Shown here: piece by piece, positions 16,238 to 24,544 of the stretch
Layout: every line of letters begins with the position of its first letter
How positions within the stretch are numbered: the first letter of the stretch is position 1
DNA from: Clostridiaceae bacterium
GTDB lineage: Bacteria > Bacillota > Clostridia > DSM-8532
Length of the DNA stretch: 34,964 nucleotides
Direction of reading: 5' to 3'
Assembly: GCA_012523705.1 (NCBI GenBank)
Contig: JAAYTU010000138.1
Span: 1 to 34,964, forward strand
The notes under the pieces: generated by a model
Databases searched by the model: none
Told to the model about the DNA's origin: nothing
What the model saw: only the letters and a program-made list of their open reading frames with translations
Program-made: the position numbers and the translations under genes

Positions 16238-17440
16238 ATGCAGGCCGGTTTTGCAAGGAAATATGCCATAATGGAGGAGCTTGACGGAGGCTTTGGTGCC
16301 GGGAGTACTCCGGAGGCCTTTGTTCGCCTTGACTCCTGGGAAGGGAGGATTCAGGCTACTATTCATGTAAAGGGGCTTAAACAGGGGCCTTTCAAGTACA
16401 GGCTGTATTTGATCTTCGCCGACAGAGGCAGACTCAAGCCAATCCTGTTAGGCGATGTAAACACCTCATATAATGGAATGCAAAGCGGACTGGAGATAGA
16501 TGCTCAAACTCTGGTCAATAATAGTCTCAGGCCTGAATATGTCCGATATGCTGCACTTACGGCAGAAAGTCAAAACAAAAAATGGATCCCTTTGTTTTCA
16601 AGCTTTGAAAAGGGCGAGAAATGGGATGAAAGCATCAGACAGGTTCTTATAATGAGCACACAAAGGGAACCCGAAAGGGAGCATGAAAAGAAGTCTGATG
16701 ATGATTTCAACCTGCATAGCGTTTATACTTCCGGATCAAGAACTCGGACCGAAACTCAGGAGTCTATTGTAACAGAGAACACAAGCGCTTCTCATGCAAA
16801 TAGCAAGTCCGGATCTGAGCCGTTACAAACAGAGTCAAAACTCGACCGCAAAGAAGCTTTGGCAGAATTATTGGGACAATCCTTAGAGGCTTTAAAGGCT
16901 GGCAAGTCCGGAGCTCAAGCTGCGCGAACATCTGATGAAGGTGCAGACAATGCTTCTCCATCAGGAGAGCAAATTGATAGCATGGCCTATAGATCCCGTG
17001 GAGGAATATCAAAAAGAATAACTGAAAAGAGTCAATCAACGCCAGCTTCAAATCTTGCAAAGCTAGAGGGCATGCTGTCAAATAATTATGAGGTTTACCA
17101 TCCTTTTAAACGAGCCAATAAAGGCTACATATGGTACAAGGTGTCGGATCTTGCACAGCTTAGCAATATTATGTACATGGCGGGGATTAATGTTCCGCTC
17201 TTTGCCAATCCAAAAATTTTAGTCGGCTTATTTAAGTATAAACATATCCTGGCCGGGATTTATAAAGGGGATACTAAAGACAGTTATTACGTTATTGGGG
17301 TTCCGGCAAAAAACGACAAGGATAATAAGCCCTTTGAAAATGCTTGCCGCTGGGCACCTGTTGAAGATAGTGAAATACGGGAAATGACTGGCTACTGGCT
17401 GATTTATGTAAGCATAGATACTGGTCAGATAGTTGTGTGA
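16238..17440 (+). CDS. Hypothetical 400-residue protein with two domains and a disordered linker
   Basis: I do not recognise a named family. The N-terminal part (about residues 5-145) is strand-rich and globular (FVRLDSWEGRIQATIHVKGL, YRLYLIFADRGRLKPILLGD). The middle (about 150-275) is low in hydrophobics and rich in Ser, Glu, Lys and Thr, probably disordered. The C-terminal part (about 285-400) is again globular and aromatic-rich (YEVYHPFKRANKGYIWYKV, GLFKYKHILAGIYKG, YYVIGVPAKNDKDNK, GYWLIYVSIDTGQ). No signal peptide or membrane segment is visible, so it is probably cytoplasmic or spore-associated; the latter is only a guess. TATGGGGGTG precedes the ATG. It follows ksgA by 86 bp, and a repeat nest begins right after the stop. 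Confidence 0.88.
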   Translation: MQAGFARKYAIMEELDGGFGAGSTPEAFVRLDSWEGRIQATIHVKGLKQGPFKYRLYLIFADRGRLKPILLGDVNTSYNGMQSGLEIDAQTLVNNSLRPEYVRYAALTAESQNKKWIPLFSSFEKGEKWDESIRQVLIMSTQREPEREHEKKSDDDFNLHSVYTSGSRTRTETQESIVTENTSASHANSKSGSEPLQTESKLDRKEALAELLGQSLEALKAGKSGAQAARTSDEGADNASPSGEQIDSMAYRSRGGISKRITEKSQSTPASNLAKLEGMLSNNYEVYHPFKRANKGYIWYKVSDLAQLSNIMYMAGINVPLFANPKILVGLFKYKHILAGIYKGDTKDSYYVIGVPAKNDKDNKPFENACRWAPVEDSEIREMTGYWLIYVSIDTGQIVV

Positions 17441-17443
17441 AAT

Positions 17444-17671
17444 AACACAGGGGGACGGTTCTTCTGTGCTTGACGGTAAATCTTCCCATACATACAGGGA
17501 CAGGAGAGATCTCCAGAAGTTGTATCAATCTTATAACGGTAAATCTTCTCATCCATACACAAGTGGACAGTTCTCTATGGGGGCTCGGTACTTATACCAG
17601 GCCTGTGCCCATACATACACAAGTGGACGGCTTCTCTGTGTTCTGACACAGGGCGACAGTTCCTCTGTGCT
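17444..17671 (+). repeat. Nest of diverged GGGGACGGTTC repeats
   Basis: At least four diverged copies lie in a row: 17444-17471 (ACACAGGGGGACGGTTC form), about 17557-17576 (ACACAAGTGGACAGTTC), 17617-17641 (ACACAAGTGGACGGCTTC, ending TGTGT) and 17646-17671 (ACACAGGGCGACAGTTC, ending TGTGCT). A second motif, GGTAAATCTTC followed by a CATACA-type end, alternates with them (17474-17495, 17537-17557, and a partial at 17609-17620). An open frame of 97 codons runs through the nest but is only a product of the repeats. The whole 340-bp gap from 17441 to 17780 contains no gene, only this nest and the deoC promoter. Confidence 0.8.
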
Positions 17672-17693
17672 TCTAGCTTCCATCCCTGATAAA

Positions 17694-17723
17694 TTGACAA
17701 TAATATTATTGAAAGCCTATACT
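17694..17723 (+). promoter_or_regulatory. Promoter of deoC
   Basis: TTGACA (17694-17699) and TATACT (17718-17723) are separated by 18 bp. They lie just after the repeat nest and about 58 bp before the deoC start. Confidence 0.7.
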
Positions 17724-17780
17724 TAGGGTATCATTATTATAGAGATATATTATTACAAGATATTAGGAGGGGACAAGCAT

Positions 17781-18464
17781 ATGAAAACCAACATTGCCCG
17801 TTATATTGATCATGCCGTACTGAAGCCTGAATTGTCTCAGGAAGAAGCAAGAAAGGCAATCCAGGATGGAATTGATTATTCAGTCAGGACTGTTTGTGTA
17901 AGACCATGTGATATTGATTTAGCAGTTAATCTTTGTAAAGGGACACAAACAGAAGTATCCTGTGTCCTTGCGTTTCCCCATGGCTGTACTACCAGTGAAG
18001 TAAAGGCCTTTGAAGCCGCCCAATATATCCAGAAGGGTGTGGCGGAAATTGATATGGTGGTCAATTATGGATATATCAGATCAAAGCTATGGGATCTGGT
18101 ATCAGAGGATATTCGCGCCGTATCAAATGAAACAAAAAAGGCCGGGGTTCTGTTAAAGGTCATATTTGAAACCTGTACCCTGACAGTTGAAGAAATAAAA
18201 AAGACCACCGAGCTTTGTATTGAGGCGGGGGCTGATTATGTAAAAACCTCTACTGGCTTTCATAGTTCAGGGGCATCAATTGAGGCTGTGGAGGCTATGC
18301 TACAGGCTGCCGACGGCCGGATCAAGGTAAAGGCTTCGGGCGGAATAAGGGACATAGAAACTGCATGCAAGTATGTTGAAATGGGCTGTGAAAGGCTTGG
18401 CGTAGGCTATTCAACAACACCTGTATTAGTAAAGGGTGAAGGCCAGACGGACAGTGCATATTGA
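17781..18464 (+). CDS. deoC: Deoxyribose-phosphate aldolase DeoC
   Basis: DeoC cleaves 2-deoxyribose-5-phosphate to acetaldehyde and glyceraldehyde-3-phosphate, the last step of deoxynucleoside breakdown. The TIM-barrel class I aldolase signature is clear: EIDMVVNYG with the catalytic Asp, the Schiff-base Lys155 in YVKTSTGFHSSG, and the second active-site Lys184 in IKVKASGGIR. The 227-residue length is normal. AGGAGGGG precedes the ATG. It has its own promoter. The partner genes deoB and pdp lie about 7 kb downstream rather than adjacent. Confidence 0.96.
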   Translation: MKTNIARYIDHAVLKPELSQEEARKAIQDGIDYSVRTVCVRPCDIDLAVNLCKGTQTEVSCVLAFPHGCTTSEVKAFEAAQYIQKGVAEIDMVVNYGYIRSKLWDLVSEDIRAVSNETKKAGVLLKVIFETCTLTVEEIKKTTELCIEAGADYVKTSTGFHSSGASIEAVEAMLQAADGRIKVKASGGIRDIETACKYVEMGCERLGVGYSTTPVLVKGEGQTDSAY

Positions 18465-18477
18465 AGTAAAATTTTTC

Positions 18478-18506
18478 TTGACAAAGAAGTTTTAATCCTA
18501 TATAGT
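18478..18506 (+). promoter_or_regulatory. Promoter of metY
   Basis: TTGACA (18478-18483) and TATAGT (18501-18506), 17 bp apart, form a strong promoter. The predicted leader of about 155 nt contains TTTGC-TTAG-GCAAA (18581-18594) and a GAAAT/ATTTC pairing (18601-18605 with 18629-18633). No known SAM riboswitch or T-box sequence is recognised. Confidence 0.75.
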
Positions 18507-18668
18507 TTTTTATTAATACCATTCCGGTATGAATACTACTATTAGATATGAGGATGCTGTATGCTACTGTTATTTGAAGATTTGCTTAGGCAAAATTTTA
18601 GAAATGGCCGAATGTGACCTGTTAAAAAATTTCCCGGAAAAATAATATTTATGAAAGGATTTTTTAAC

Positions 18669-19958
18669 ATGTCAAACAGAAAATATAAATTTGAAACCAT
18701 GCAAGTTCATGTAGGTCAGGAAAAACCTGACAGTGCTACAGATGCTAGGGCTGTGCCAATCTATGCAACAACCTCTTATGTTTTTAAGGATAGTGCCCAG
18801 GCGGCAGGAAGGTTTGCTTTAACTGAGGAGGGCAATATTTATACAAGACTTATGAACCCCACCTCTGATGTCTTTGAAAAAAGAATTGCTGCATTAGAGG
18901 GGGGAGCTGCTGCGTTGGCAACATCATCAGGCTCTGCGGCAATTGATTATGCCATACGAAATATTGCATTAGCAGGAGACCATATTGTTTCATCCACCAC
19001 AATTTACGGAGGGACATATAATCTTTTTGCCAATACATTCAAGGAAATTGGGATTGAAACCACCTTTGTCGATGGCAGCAATACTGCTAATTTTGAGAAT
19101 GCAATAAGGCCAAACACCAAGGCTCTATTTATAGAGTCTCTCGGGAACCCTAATTGCGATCTTATTGATATTGACAGGGTAGCTGAAATTGCTCACAAGA
19201 ATGGGATTCCATTAATAGTTGATAATACCTTTGCAACACCTTACCTCCTGCGTCCTATTGAGCATGGAGCTGATATTGTTGTTCACTCAGCCACTAAATT
19301 TATTGGCGGACATGGAACAGTGCTGGGCGGAGTAATAATTGACAGCGGTAATTTTGACTGGGCTCAGAATGACAAATTCCCGGGCCTTACACAACCAAAT
19401 CCTAGCTATCATGGCATTGTATTTACCGAAGCAGTAGGAAGCCTGGCTTACATTGTCAAGATTCGCACAACACTTATGAGAGATACGGGTGCAGCAATCA
19501 GTCCCTTTAACTCCTTCTTATTGCTTCAGGGATTGGAAACACTGTCCCTGAGGGTTGAAAGACATGTGGAGAATAGCCTTAAGGTTGTTGATTATCTGAA
19601 TAATCATTCAATGGTGGATAAGGTAAATCATCCGTCATTGCCTGATCATCCGGACCATGATCTTTATAAGAGGCTTTTCCCGAAGGATGCAGGCTCCATC
19701 TTTACCTTTGAAATAAAGGGAGATGCAAGAAGTGCCCAAACATTCTGTGAAGGCCTGGAGCTATTCTCATTACTGGCCAATGTAGCAGATGTAAAATCTC
19801 TGGTGATTCATCCGGCCTCTACAACTCATTCGCAGATGAGTGAAACCGAGCTTTTAGAGTGCGGAATTAAGCCAAATACCATACGCCTGTCAATTGGAAC
19901 AGAACATATTGATGATATAATTGATGACTTTGAACATGCTTTCGGTTCTATAAAATAA
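18669..19958 (+). CDS. metY: O-acetylhomoserine sulfhydrylase MetY
   Basis: MetY is a PLP enzyme of the Cys/Met metabolism family that makes homocysteine from O-acetylhomoserine and sulfide. FETMQVHVGQEKPD and AVPIYATTSYVFKDS near the N-terminus, the IYTRLMNPTSDVFE motif and the PLP Lys210 in HSATKFIGGHGT are characteristic. The 429-residue length and the long loop around residues 230-260 fit MetY rather than MetB/MetC. An upstream in-frame ATG at 18651 lacks a site; AAAGGA (18654-18659) is 9 nt from the ATG at 18669, which is chosen. It is a single-gene unit with a strong promoter and terminator. Confidence 0.95.
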   Translation: MSNRKYKFETMQVHVGQEKPDSATDARAVPIYATTSYVFKDSAQAAGRFALTEEGNIYTRLMNPTSDVFEKRIAALEGGAAALATSSGSAAIDYAIRNIALAGDHIVSSTTIYGGTYNLFANTFKEIGIETTFVDGSNTANFENAIRPNTKALFIESLGNPNCDLIDIDRVAEIAHKNGIPLIVDNTFATPYLLRPIEHGADIVVHSATKFIGGHGTVLGGVIIDSGNFDWAQNDKFPGLTQPNPSYHGIVFTEAVGSLAYIVKIRTTLMRDTGAAISPFNSFLLLQGLETLSLRVERHVENSLKVVDYLNNHSMVDKVNHPSLPDHPDHDLYKRLFPKDAGSIFTFEIKGDARSAQTFCEGLELFSLLANVADVKSLVIHPASTTHSQMSETELLECGIKPNTIRLSIGTEHIDDIIDDFEHAFGSIK

Positions 19959-19970
19959 AGAATTATTTTA

Positions 19971-20000
19971 AAAGGGCTGTGAAAATACAGCCCTTTTTTT
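19971..20000 (+). terminator. Rho-independent terminator of metY
   Basis: The 10-bp stem AAAGGGCTGT/ACAGCCCTTT with a GAAAAT loop is followed by a T run, 12 bp after the stop. Confidence 0.93.
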
Positions 20001-20052
20001 ACACCAATATAATGGGAAATTAAGGGAAAAATGCTTTTGTTTTAGCGAAAGG

Positions 20053-20082
20053 TTTACATTTAGTAGTGAAAACATATATAAT
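20053..20082 (+). promoter_or_regulatory. Promoter of purA
   Basis: TTTACA (20053-20058) and TATAAT (20077-20082), 18 bp apart, lie about 50 bp before the purA start. No purine riboswitch or PurR box was recognised in the short leader. Confidence 0.65.
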
Positions 20083-20133
20083 AATATAGTTGAGTAACGC
20101 ATTTATTAGTAATTTTGCACAAGGGGGAACCTT

Positions 20134-21408
20134 ATGGCTGGTATTGTAGTAGTAGGCACCCAATGGGGAGACGAAGGAAAGGGAAAGTACATCGATATAT
20201 TATCAGGTGACTCCGATTATATAGTAAGATACTCCGGCGGAAATAATGCAGGACGTACTATAATAAGCGAGGGTATAAAATATTCCCTTCACTTATTGCC
20301 TTCAGGGATTTTAAGAAAAGACAAGATTTGCATTCTTGCAAATGGAGTAGTCATAAACCCGGCAGTTTTCCTGCAGGAGATGGACTATCTTAATAACTTT
20401 AATATTGATATGGCTCAGATTTTTATTAGTGACAGAGCCCATGTTGTAATGCCCTGGCATATTTATTTGGATAACCTTCAGGAGCAGGCCAGGGGAAAGG
20501 CTGAATTAGGTACAACAAAACGCGGTAATGGACCTGCGTATGCAGATAAAGCCAACAGAAGCGGAATCAGAATGGGAGACTTAGTTGATCCTGAGTATTT
20601 TAAGGAGCTGGTACATGAAAATATAGAGCTCCAGAACGACCTTATAGTAAAGATTTATGGCGGAAATCCTCTCGATGCAGATAAAATAATCGAAGAGTAT
20701 TCTGAGTATGCGAAACGACTGAAACCCTATGTCCGGGATGTGAACTTCATGATTCATGAAGCCCTGGAGGACAGGAAGATTGTTCTCTTTGAGGGCTCTC
20801 AGGCTACCTTGCTTGATATGGATTTCGGGACATATCCCTATGTTACATCATCTAATCCGATTGCAGGAGGAGTTTGCACAGGAGCAGGGGTTGGTCCTAA
20901 AATGATTACTGAGGTTCTTGGAGTTGTAAAGGCATATGTAACCCGCTTAGGAGCTGGACCCTTCGTAACAGAGCAGGATAATGAAATAGGCCGTATGCTT
21001 CGTGAATATGGAAACGAATACGGATCTACCACAGGTCGTGCCCGCAGATGTGGATGGCTGGATTTGGTCATGCTAAAATACTCTGCAAGAATAAATGGTT
21101 TAACGGGACTTTGCATGAACCATATTGATACTATCGGAAAGCTTGACAAGATAAAGCTTTGTGTTGCATACAAGCTAAATGGTGAAACAATTGATTACTA
21201 TCCTTCAAGCAATAAGGAGCTTAATATGTGTGAGCCTGTATATGAGGAGTTTGAAGGATGGAAGGATACCGATATTTCCAGGGTAAAGAGGTTCAGTGCC
21301 CTTCCTTTGGCGGCACAGAAGTACATTTCCAGAATAGAAGAACTAATTAGAGTTCCTGTAAAATATGTTGGCGTCGGCCCCGACAGGGAGCAGACAATAA
21401 CATTATAG
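20134..21408 (+). CDS. purA: Adenylosuccinate synthetase PurA with Arg in place of catalytic His41
   Basis: PurA joins aspartate to IMP with GTP, the first step from IMP to AMP. The P-loop-like [11 protein letters not shown] with catalytic Asp13, the IMP/aspartate region [34 protein letters not shown], the aspartate loop [13 protein letters not shown] and the guanine-binding VGPDREQT are present, and length (424) is normal. Yet the highly conserved GGNNAGHT is GGNNAGRT: codon 41 is CGT (20254-20256). His41 acts as a general acid in characterised enzymes. Smaller departures are GNGPAY for GIGPAY and GSQAT for GAQGT. It may be a slower or altered paralogue, or a lineage variant. It has its own promoter and ends near a G/C-rich hairpin. 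Confidence 0.92.
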   Translation: MAGIVVVGTQWGDEGKGKYIDILSGDSDYIVRYSGGNNAGRTIISEGIKYSLHLLPSGILRKDKICILANGVVINPAVFLQEMDYLNNFNIDMAQIFISDRAHVVMPWHIYLDNLQEQARGKAELGTTKRGNGPAYADKANRSGIRMGDLVDPEYFKELVHENIELQNDLIVKIYGGNPLDADKIIEEYSEYAKRLKPYVRDVNFMIHEALEDRKIVLFEGSQATLLDMDFGTYPYVTSSNPIAGGVCTGAGVGPKMITEVLGVVKAYVTRLGAGPFVTEQDNEIGRMLREYGNEYGSTTGRARRCGWLDLVMLKYSARINGLTGLCMNHIDTIGKLDKIKLCVAYKLNGETIDYYPSSNKELNMCEPVYEEFEGWKDTDISRVKRFSALPLAAQKYISRIEELIRVPVKYVGVGPDREQTITL

Positions 21409-21427
21409 GAGGAGCCTAGGGAAAAGC

Positions 21428-21460
21428 CAGGGGGGAGGTTTTTTGTGTCCCCCCTGCTTT
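21428..21460 (+). terminator. Strong G/C hairpin after purA
   Basis: CAGGGGGGA (21428-21436) pairs with TCCCCCCTG (21448-21456) across an 11-nt loop that itself contains TTTTTT. Only CTTT follows the stem, so it is not a classic terminator, but its place 20 bp after the purA stop, before the opposing gene, suggests that role. Confidence 0.6.
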
Positions 21461-21512
21461 GTGGAACATAGAACCGTTCCCTGGCTTGACACCCCGGTCT
21501 CGTTTCCAACTT

Positions 21513-22541
21513 TTATACTACTAGGTCGACATGCTGGATAGTCCCAACCTGTCCATTTTCTTTGAGGAAAATACCCGATGAACGAATCTGTCCTAAGGCA
21601 TCATTTGATTGGGATTTGATGCCAAATTCAGTCTGTACATTTCCCAGATAAATGGCACCTACTCCTACCTGTCCTAAAGCCAGAAGAACTTTATTACCCG
21701 ATTCATCGGTTGTCCAAATTCTGAGCTTGTCAAAAATGGGATCATTTTCGTCGATCCATCCGTTATTGTCCTCATCATAGCCTGCCAGCTCATCGAAGCC
21801 GTTGCCTGTTTGCGGACCGAAAAGTTCGCTGCCGTCATCAATAACATTGTTGTTATTCTTGTCCAGTGCCAGAAATCCTGAGCCTGGCCTGGTGAAGGCA
21901 ATCAGGTCATTCTTGCCATCACTGTCGATGTCAAAGGAATAATCCCTATCCCCCAGCATTGCAGAAGTATTTCTGAAATTGAGAACCAAGGGATCAATGA
22001 GTGCATCTCCCGCGCGTATGGATATGCGGTGATAGCTCATAAACTCACGGCTGACATTAAAGTTCAGGTTGAAGTTTATTGTTCGCCCGTCTTCGGTGAC
22101 AATGCTACCTGAAGAATTAAATGACATACTTTCGGCTTCATAGTGAAATTCTTCCCTGTCGTATTTTAATCCCCAGCCAACAGAAGCTGCGCCGTTTTGA
22201 CCTGCTGAATCGTTATTCTGAATTTCAGGTTCAAAGGTTCTAAGCTTGATTCTTTTTCCTGTGAGTACATAGATAAAATGCTCAAGTAAATCAATTTTTT
22301 CTCTGTCCTTATCAGTAAGCTCGTAGGCAACTAAGCCTTTAGGGCTGCTTGGAGCTGATATGTTGTTCAGCTGAAGCGCCTTTCCTTGATCCGATATGTC
22401 AAGAAGAATATTATCATTTGTATTTTGATTCTGATCCTGATCCTGGTTCTGATTCCAGTATTCAAGATTTTCTTTTGTAGAAAGCTGCTTAACAGCAGAC
22501 CATTGAGAGCTCATATGAACTCGCGAATCTGCAATTTTCAT
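21513..22541 (-). CDS. Calcium-binding-repeat protein, function unknown
   Basis: The 342-residue minus-strand protein has a Gln/Asn/Asp-rich segment (about residues 30-45) and a middle domain of strands. Its C-terminal third has three EF-hand-like calcium loops: DIDSDGKNDL, DKNNNNVIDDGSELFG and DEDNNGWIDENDPIFDKL. The rest (GVGAIYLGNV, GTIQHVDLVV) matches a domain seen beside haemolysin-type calcium repeats in other bacteria. No signal peptide is seen, so export by another route or a cytoplasmic location is open. The start ATG at 22541 is set by AAGGAGG (22550-22556) 8 nt upstream; the longer frame beginning at 22595 lacks a site. AACTAT-CC-ATAGTT (22565-22578) lies just upstream of the ribosome binding site. 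Confidence 0.85.
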   Translation of the reverse strand: MKIADSRVHMSSQWSAVKQLSTKENLEYWNQNQDQDQNQNTNDNILLDISDQGKALQLNNISAPSSPKGLVAYELTDKDREKIDLLEHFIYVLTGKRIKLRTFEPEIQNNDSAGQNGAASVGWGLKYDREEFHYEAESMSFNSSGSIVTEDGRTINFNLNFNVSREFMSYHRISIRAGDALIDPLVLNFRNTSAMLGDRDYSFDIDSDGKNDLIAFTRPGSGFLALDKNNNNVIDDGSELFGPQTGNGFDELAGYDEDNNGWIDENDPIFDKLRIWTTDESGNKVLLALGQVGVGAIYLGNVQTEFGIKSQSNDALGQIRSSGIFLKENGQVGTIQHVDLVV

Positions 22542-22742
22542 AAGACATGCCTCCTTGCATAATAAACTATCCATAGTTAATAAATATATCGGCATATTTT
22601 ACGAAATACAGTATTAGAAAACCAAGAACTATTCGAAATCATCCATTCCAGACGGCATCTGGTTTTCATTCCGGCTTATTTTATTGTATTATAATGATAG
22701 TGTTAAGTTGTTTTTGTATTAAATAAGAGGATGGTTATTATA

Positions 22743-23312
22743 ATGGGTGGCTGGGATGCTTTTGTAGAGGAATGCACTTCCTGTACAAGATGTAATCTTC
22801 ATATGGGACGAAAAAATGTGGTAATAGGTAGGGGCAATATAAACTCGCCTCCTGTTTTGTTTGTGGGCGAAGGGCCGGGAGAGCAGGAGGATATCGAGGG
22901 GGAAGCCTTTGTTGGAAGGGCTGGAAAGCTTTTGGATCTCGTGCTCGAGGCATTACAGATACAGCCTGAGGATTATTATATTGCCAATGTTGTGAAATGC
23001 CGGCCTCCAAATAATCGTGTGCCTGCCAAGGATGAGATTGAGACATGTATGCCATGGCTCAGGTATCAGGTTAAGACTATTAAGCCGTCCATTATTGTAT
23101 GTCTCGGTTCTGTAGCGGCCAAAGCATTGATTGATCCTGACGCAATGATTACTAAAATCAGAGGAGACTGGGTTGAAAAGAGCTCTAAGTTTGTTATAAT
23201 GCCTACTTATCATCCGGCTGCAATATTGAGAGATGTTCGAAAAAGAGAAGACTTTTATCTTGATATAAAGAAGGTTCGCGACAGGTTAAACCTGATTAAG
23301 GGCAAATCTTAA
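22743..23312 (+). CDS. Uracil-DNA glycosylase, family 4 (iron-sulfur)
   Basis: This enzyme removes uracil from DNA to start base-excision repair. It has motif A GEGPGEQED, motif B MPTYHPAAILRD, and four cysteines for a 4Fe-4S cluster: C14 and C17 (SCTRC) and two further on (VKCRPP and EIETCMPW). The 189-residue length is normal for family 4. An ATG at 22731 touches the AGAGG site, leaving no spacing; the ATG at 22743 has 12 nt and gives the usual short N-terminus before the first cysteines, so it is preferred. TATAAT at 22690-22695 may be its -10 box. It is followed by a cysteine desulfurase-family gene, which might supply sulfur for clusters, though that is speculative. Confidence 0.94.
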   Translation: MGGWDAFVEECTSCTRCNLHMGRKNVVIGRGNINSPPVLFVGEGPGEQEDIEGEAFVGRAGKLLDLVLEALQIQPEDYYIANVVKCRPPNNRVPAKDEIETCMPWLRYQVKTIKPSIIVCLGSVAAKALIDPDAMITKIRGDWVEKSSKFVIMPTYHPAAILRDVRKREDFYLDIKKVRDRLNLIKGKS

Positions 23313-23395
23313 TTTATTCATCTATGAAACTGCAGCTCACTAAAACTTGTCCACCGGCATATCATGGAGTATGAATCTAACCAGAGAGGCTGTAA

Positions 23396-24544
23396 ATGGT
23401 ATATTTAGATAACGCAGCTACATCATATCCGAAGCCTGTGGAGGTCTATAATAAGATTGATGACTTCTTAAGACGAAGTTGTGCCAACCCCGGTCGCTCA
23501 TCCCATGAGATGGCAAGGAAATCTGCGGCAGAGGTAATTAAAGCTAGAGAGATGGTATCACAGCTGTTCAATATAAAGAATCCTTTGAGAGTCGGGTTTA
23601 CTGCCAATGCCACACATGCTCTGAATATGGCCATTTTCGGGGTATTAAAAAAGGGTGACCATGTTATTACAACTGCATTAGATCATAATTCGGTATTAAG
23701 GCCCCTATTCGACCTTAAAAAAAGAGGAATTATCAGCCTTACTGTAATAACGCCTAAAAAAAATCTGGATGAAATAGAGTCGGATCAGATATCAAAGGCT
23801 ATACGCCGTAATACCAAGCTTATTGCCATAACCATGTCGTCAAATGTAACAGGCAGAGTTTTGCCATATAAAGAAATTGGTGAGATAGCCTCGACCAGAG
23901 GAATTTACTATCTTTTAGATGCTTCCCAGGGAGCGGGAGTTCTTCCTTTAAATATAGAAACAATGAAAATTTCTCTCTTAGCCTTTCCCGGGCACAAGAG
24001 CCTGATGGGGCCTCAGGGAACAGGCGGACTTTATGTGGATGAAGGTATTAATTTAAGGCCCATAATTCATGGAGGAACAGGAAGCCGTTCCTTTGAAACT
24101 GTCCATCCGTTGTTTATGCCCGACATTCTAGAAAGCGGTACATTGAACACGCCGGGATTAGCTGGACTGACTGAAGGGGTCAATTTTATTATTAAAACAG
24201 GTACAGACATTATTTATAAAAGAAAAGAAAGGATGCTCACAACGCTTTATGATGAATTAGCATCCCATAATAAGATTCAATTGTTCTCAACAGTTGAAAC
24301 CGGACAGAATAGTGGAATTATTGCTTTTGTCATAGATGGGATGGACTCCTCTGAAATTGCAAATATTCTTGATGCTAAATATCATATTGCTGTAAGGCCT
24401 GGTTTTCACTGTGCCCCTTTGGCCCACAAGGCCCTGGGAACAGATAAAACCGGATTAGTAAGACTTAGTCCGGGCTACTTTACTACTGACCAGGAAATCC
24501 AGTATGCAATTGACAGTATAAAGGAGATTGCAGATAATGCCTGA
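23396..24544 (+). CDS. Cysteine desulfurase family PLP protein
   Basis: This class V aminotransferase-fold protein is of the group often annotated as cysteine desulfurase family protein. It starts with YLDNAATSYPKP. The PLP Lys201 is in FPGHKSLMGPQGTGGLY, and GGTGSRSFETVHPLFMPDILESGTLNTPG is the group hallmark (positions about 222-251). A catalytic-type cysteine, Cys339, is in RPGFHCAPLAHKALGT. It should take sulfur from cysteine, releasing alanine; the acceptor is unknown, as no IscU/SufU scaffold gene is nearby. Length 382 is normal. AGAGAGG precedes the ATG. Its stop codon directly abuts that of the convergent phosphoesterase gene, with no bases between. Confidence 0.92.
   Translation: MVYLDNAATSYPKPVEVYNKIDDFLRRSCANPGRSSHEMARKSAAEVIKAREMVSQLFNIKNPLRVGFTANATHALNMAIFGVLKKGDHVITTALDHNSVLRPLFDLKKRGIISLTVITPKKNLDEIESDQISKAIRRNTKLIAITMSSNVTGRVLPYKEIGEIASTRGIYYLLDASQGAGVLPLNIETMKISLLAFPGHKSLMGPQGTGGLYVDEGINLRPIIHGGTGSRSFETVHPLFMPDILESGTLNTPGLAGLTEGVNFIIKTGTDIIYKRKERMLTTLYDELASHNKIQLFSTVETGQNSGIIAFVIDGMDSSEIANILDAKYHIAVRPGFHCAPLAHKALGTDKTGLVRLSPGYFTTDQEIQYAIDSIKEIADNA

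Noticed and set aside
17433-17726. Frame of 97 codons in the gap before deoC
   Set aside because: It is made of repeat units, overlaps the end of the preceding gene and the deoC promoter, and has no ribosome binding site of its own.
20134-21408. PurZ (diaminopurine phage-type) identity for the PurA with Arg41
   Set aside because: PurZ lacks the catalytic Asp at position 13, which is present here, and the bacterial IMP and GTP motifs are otherwise kept.
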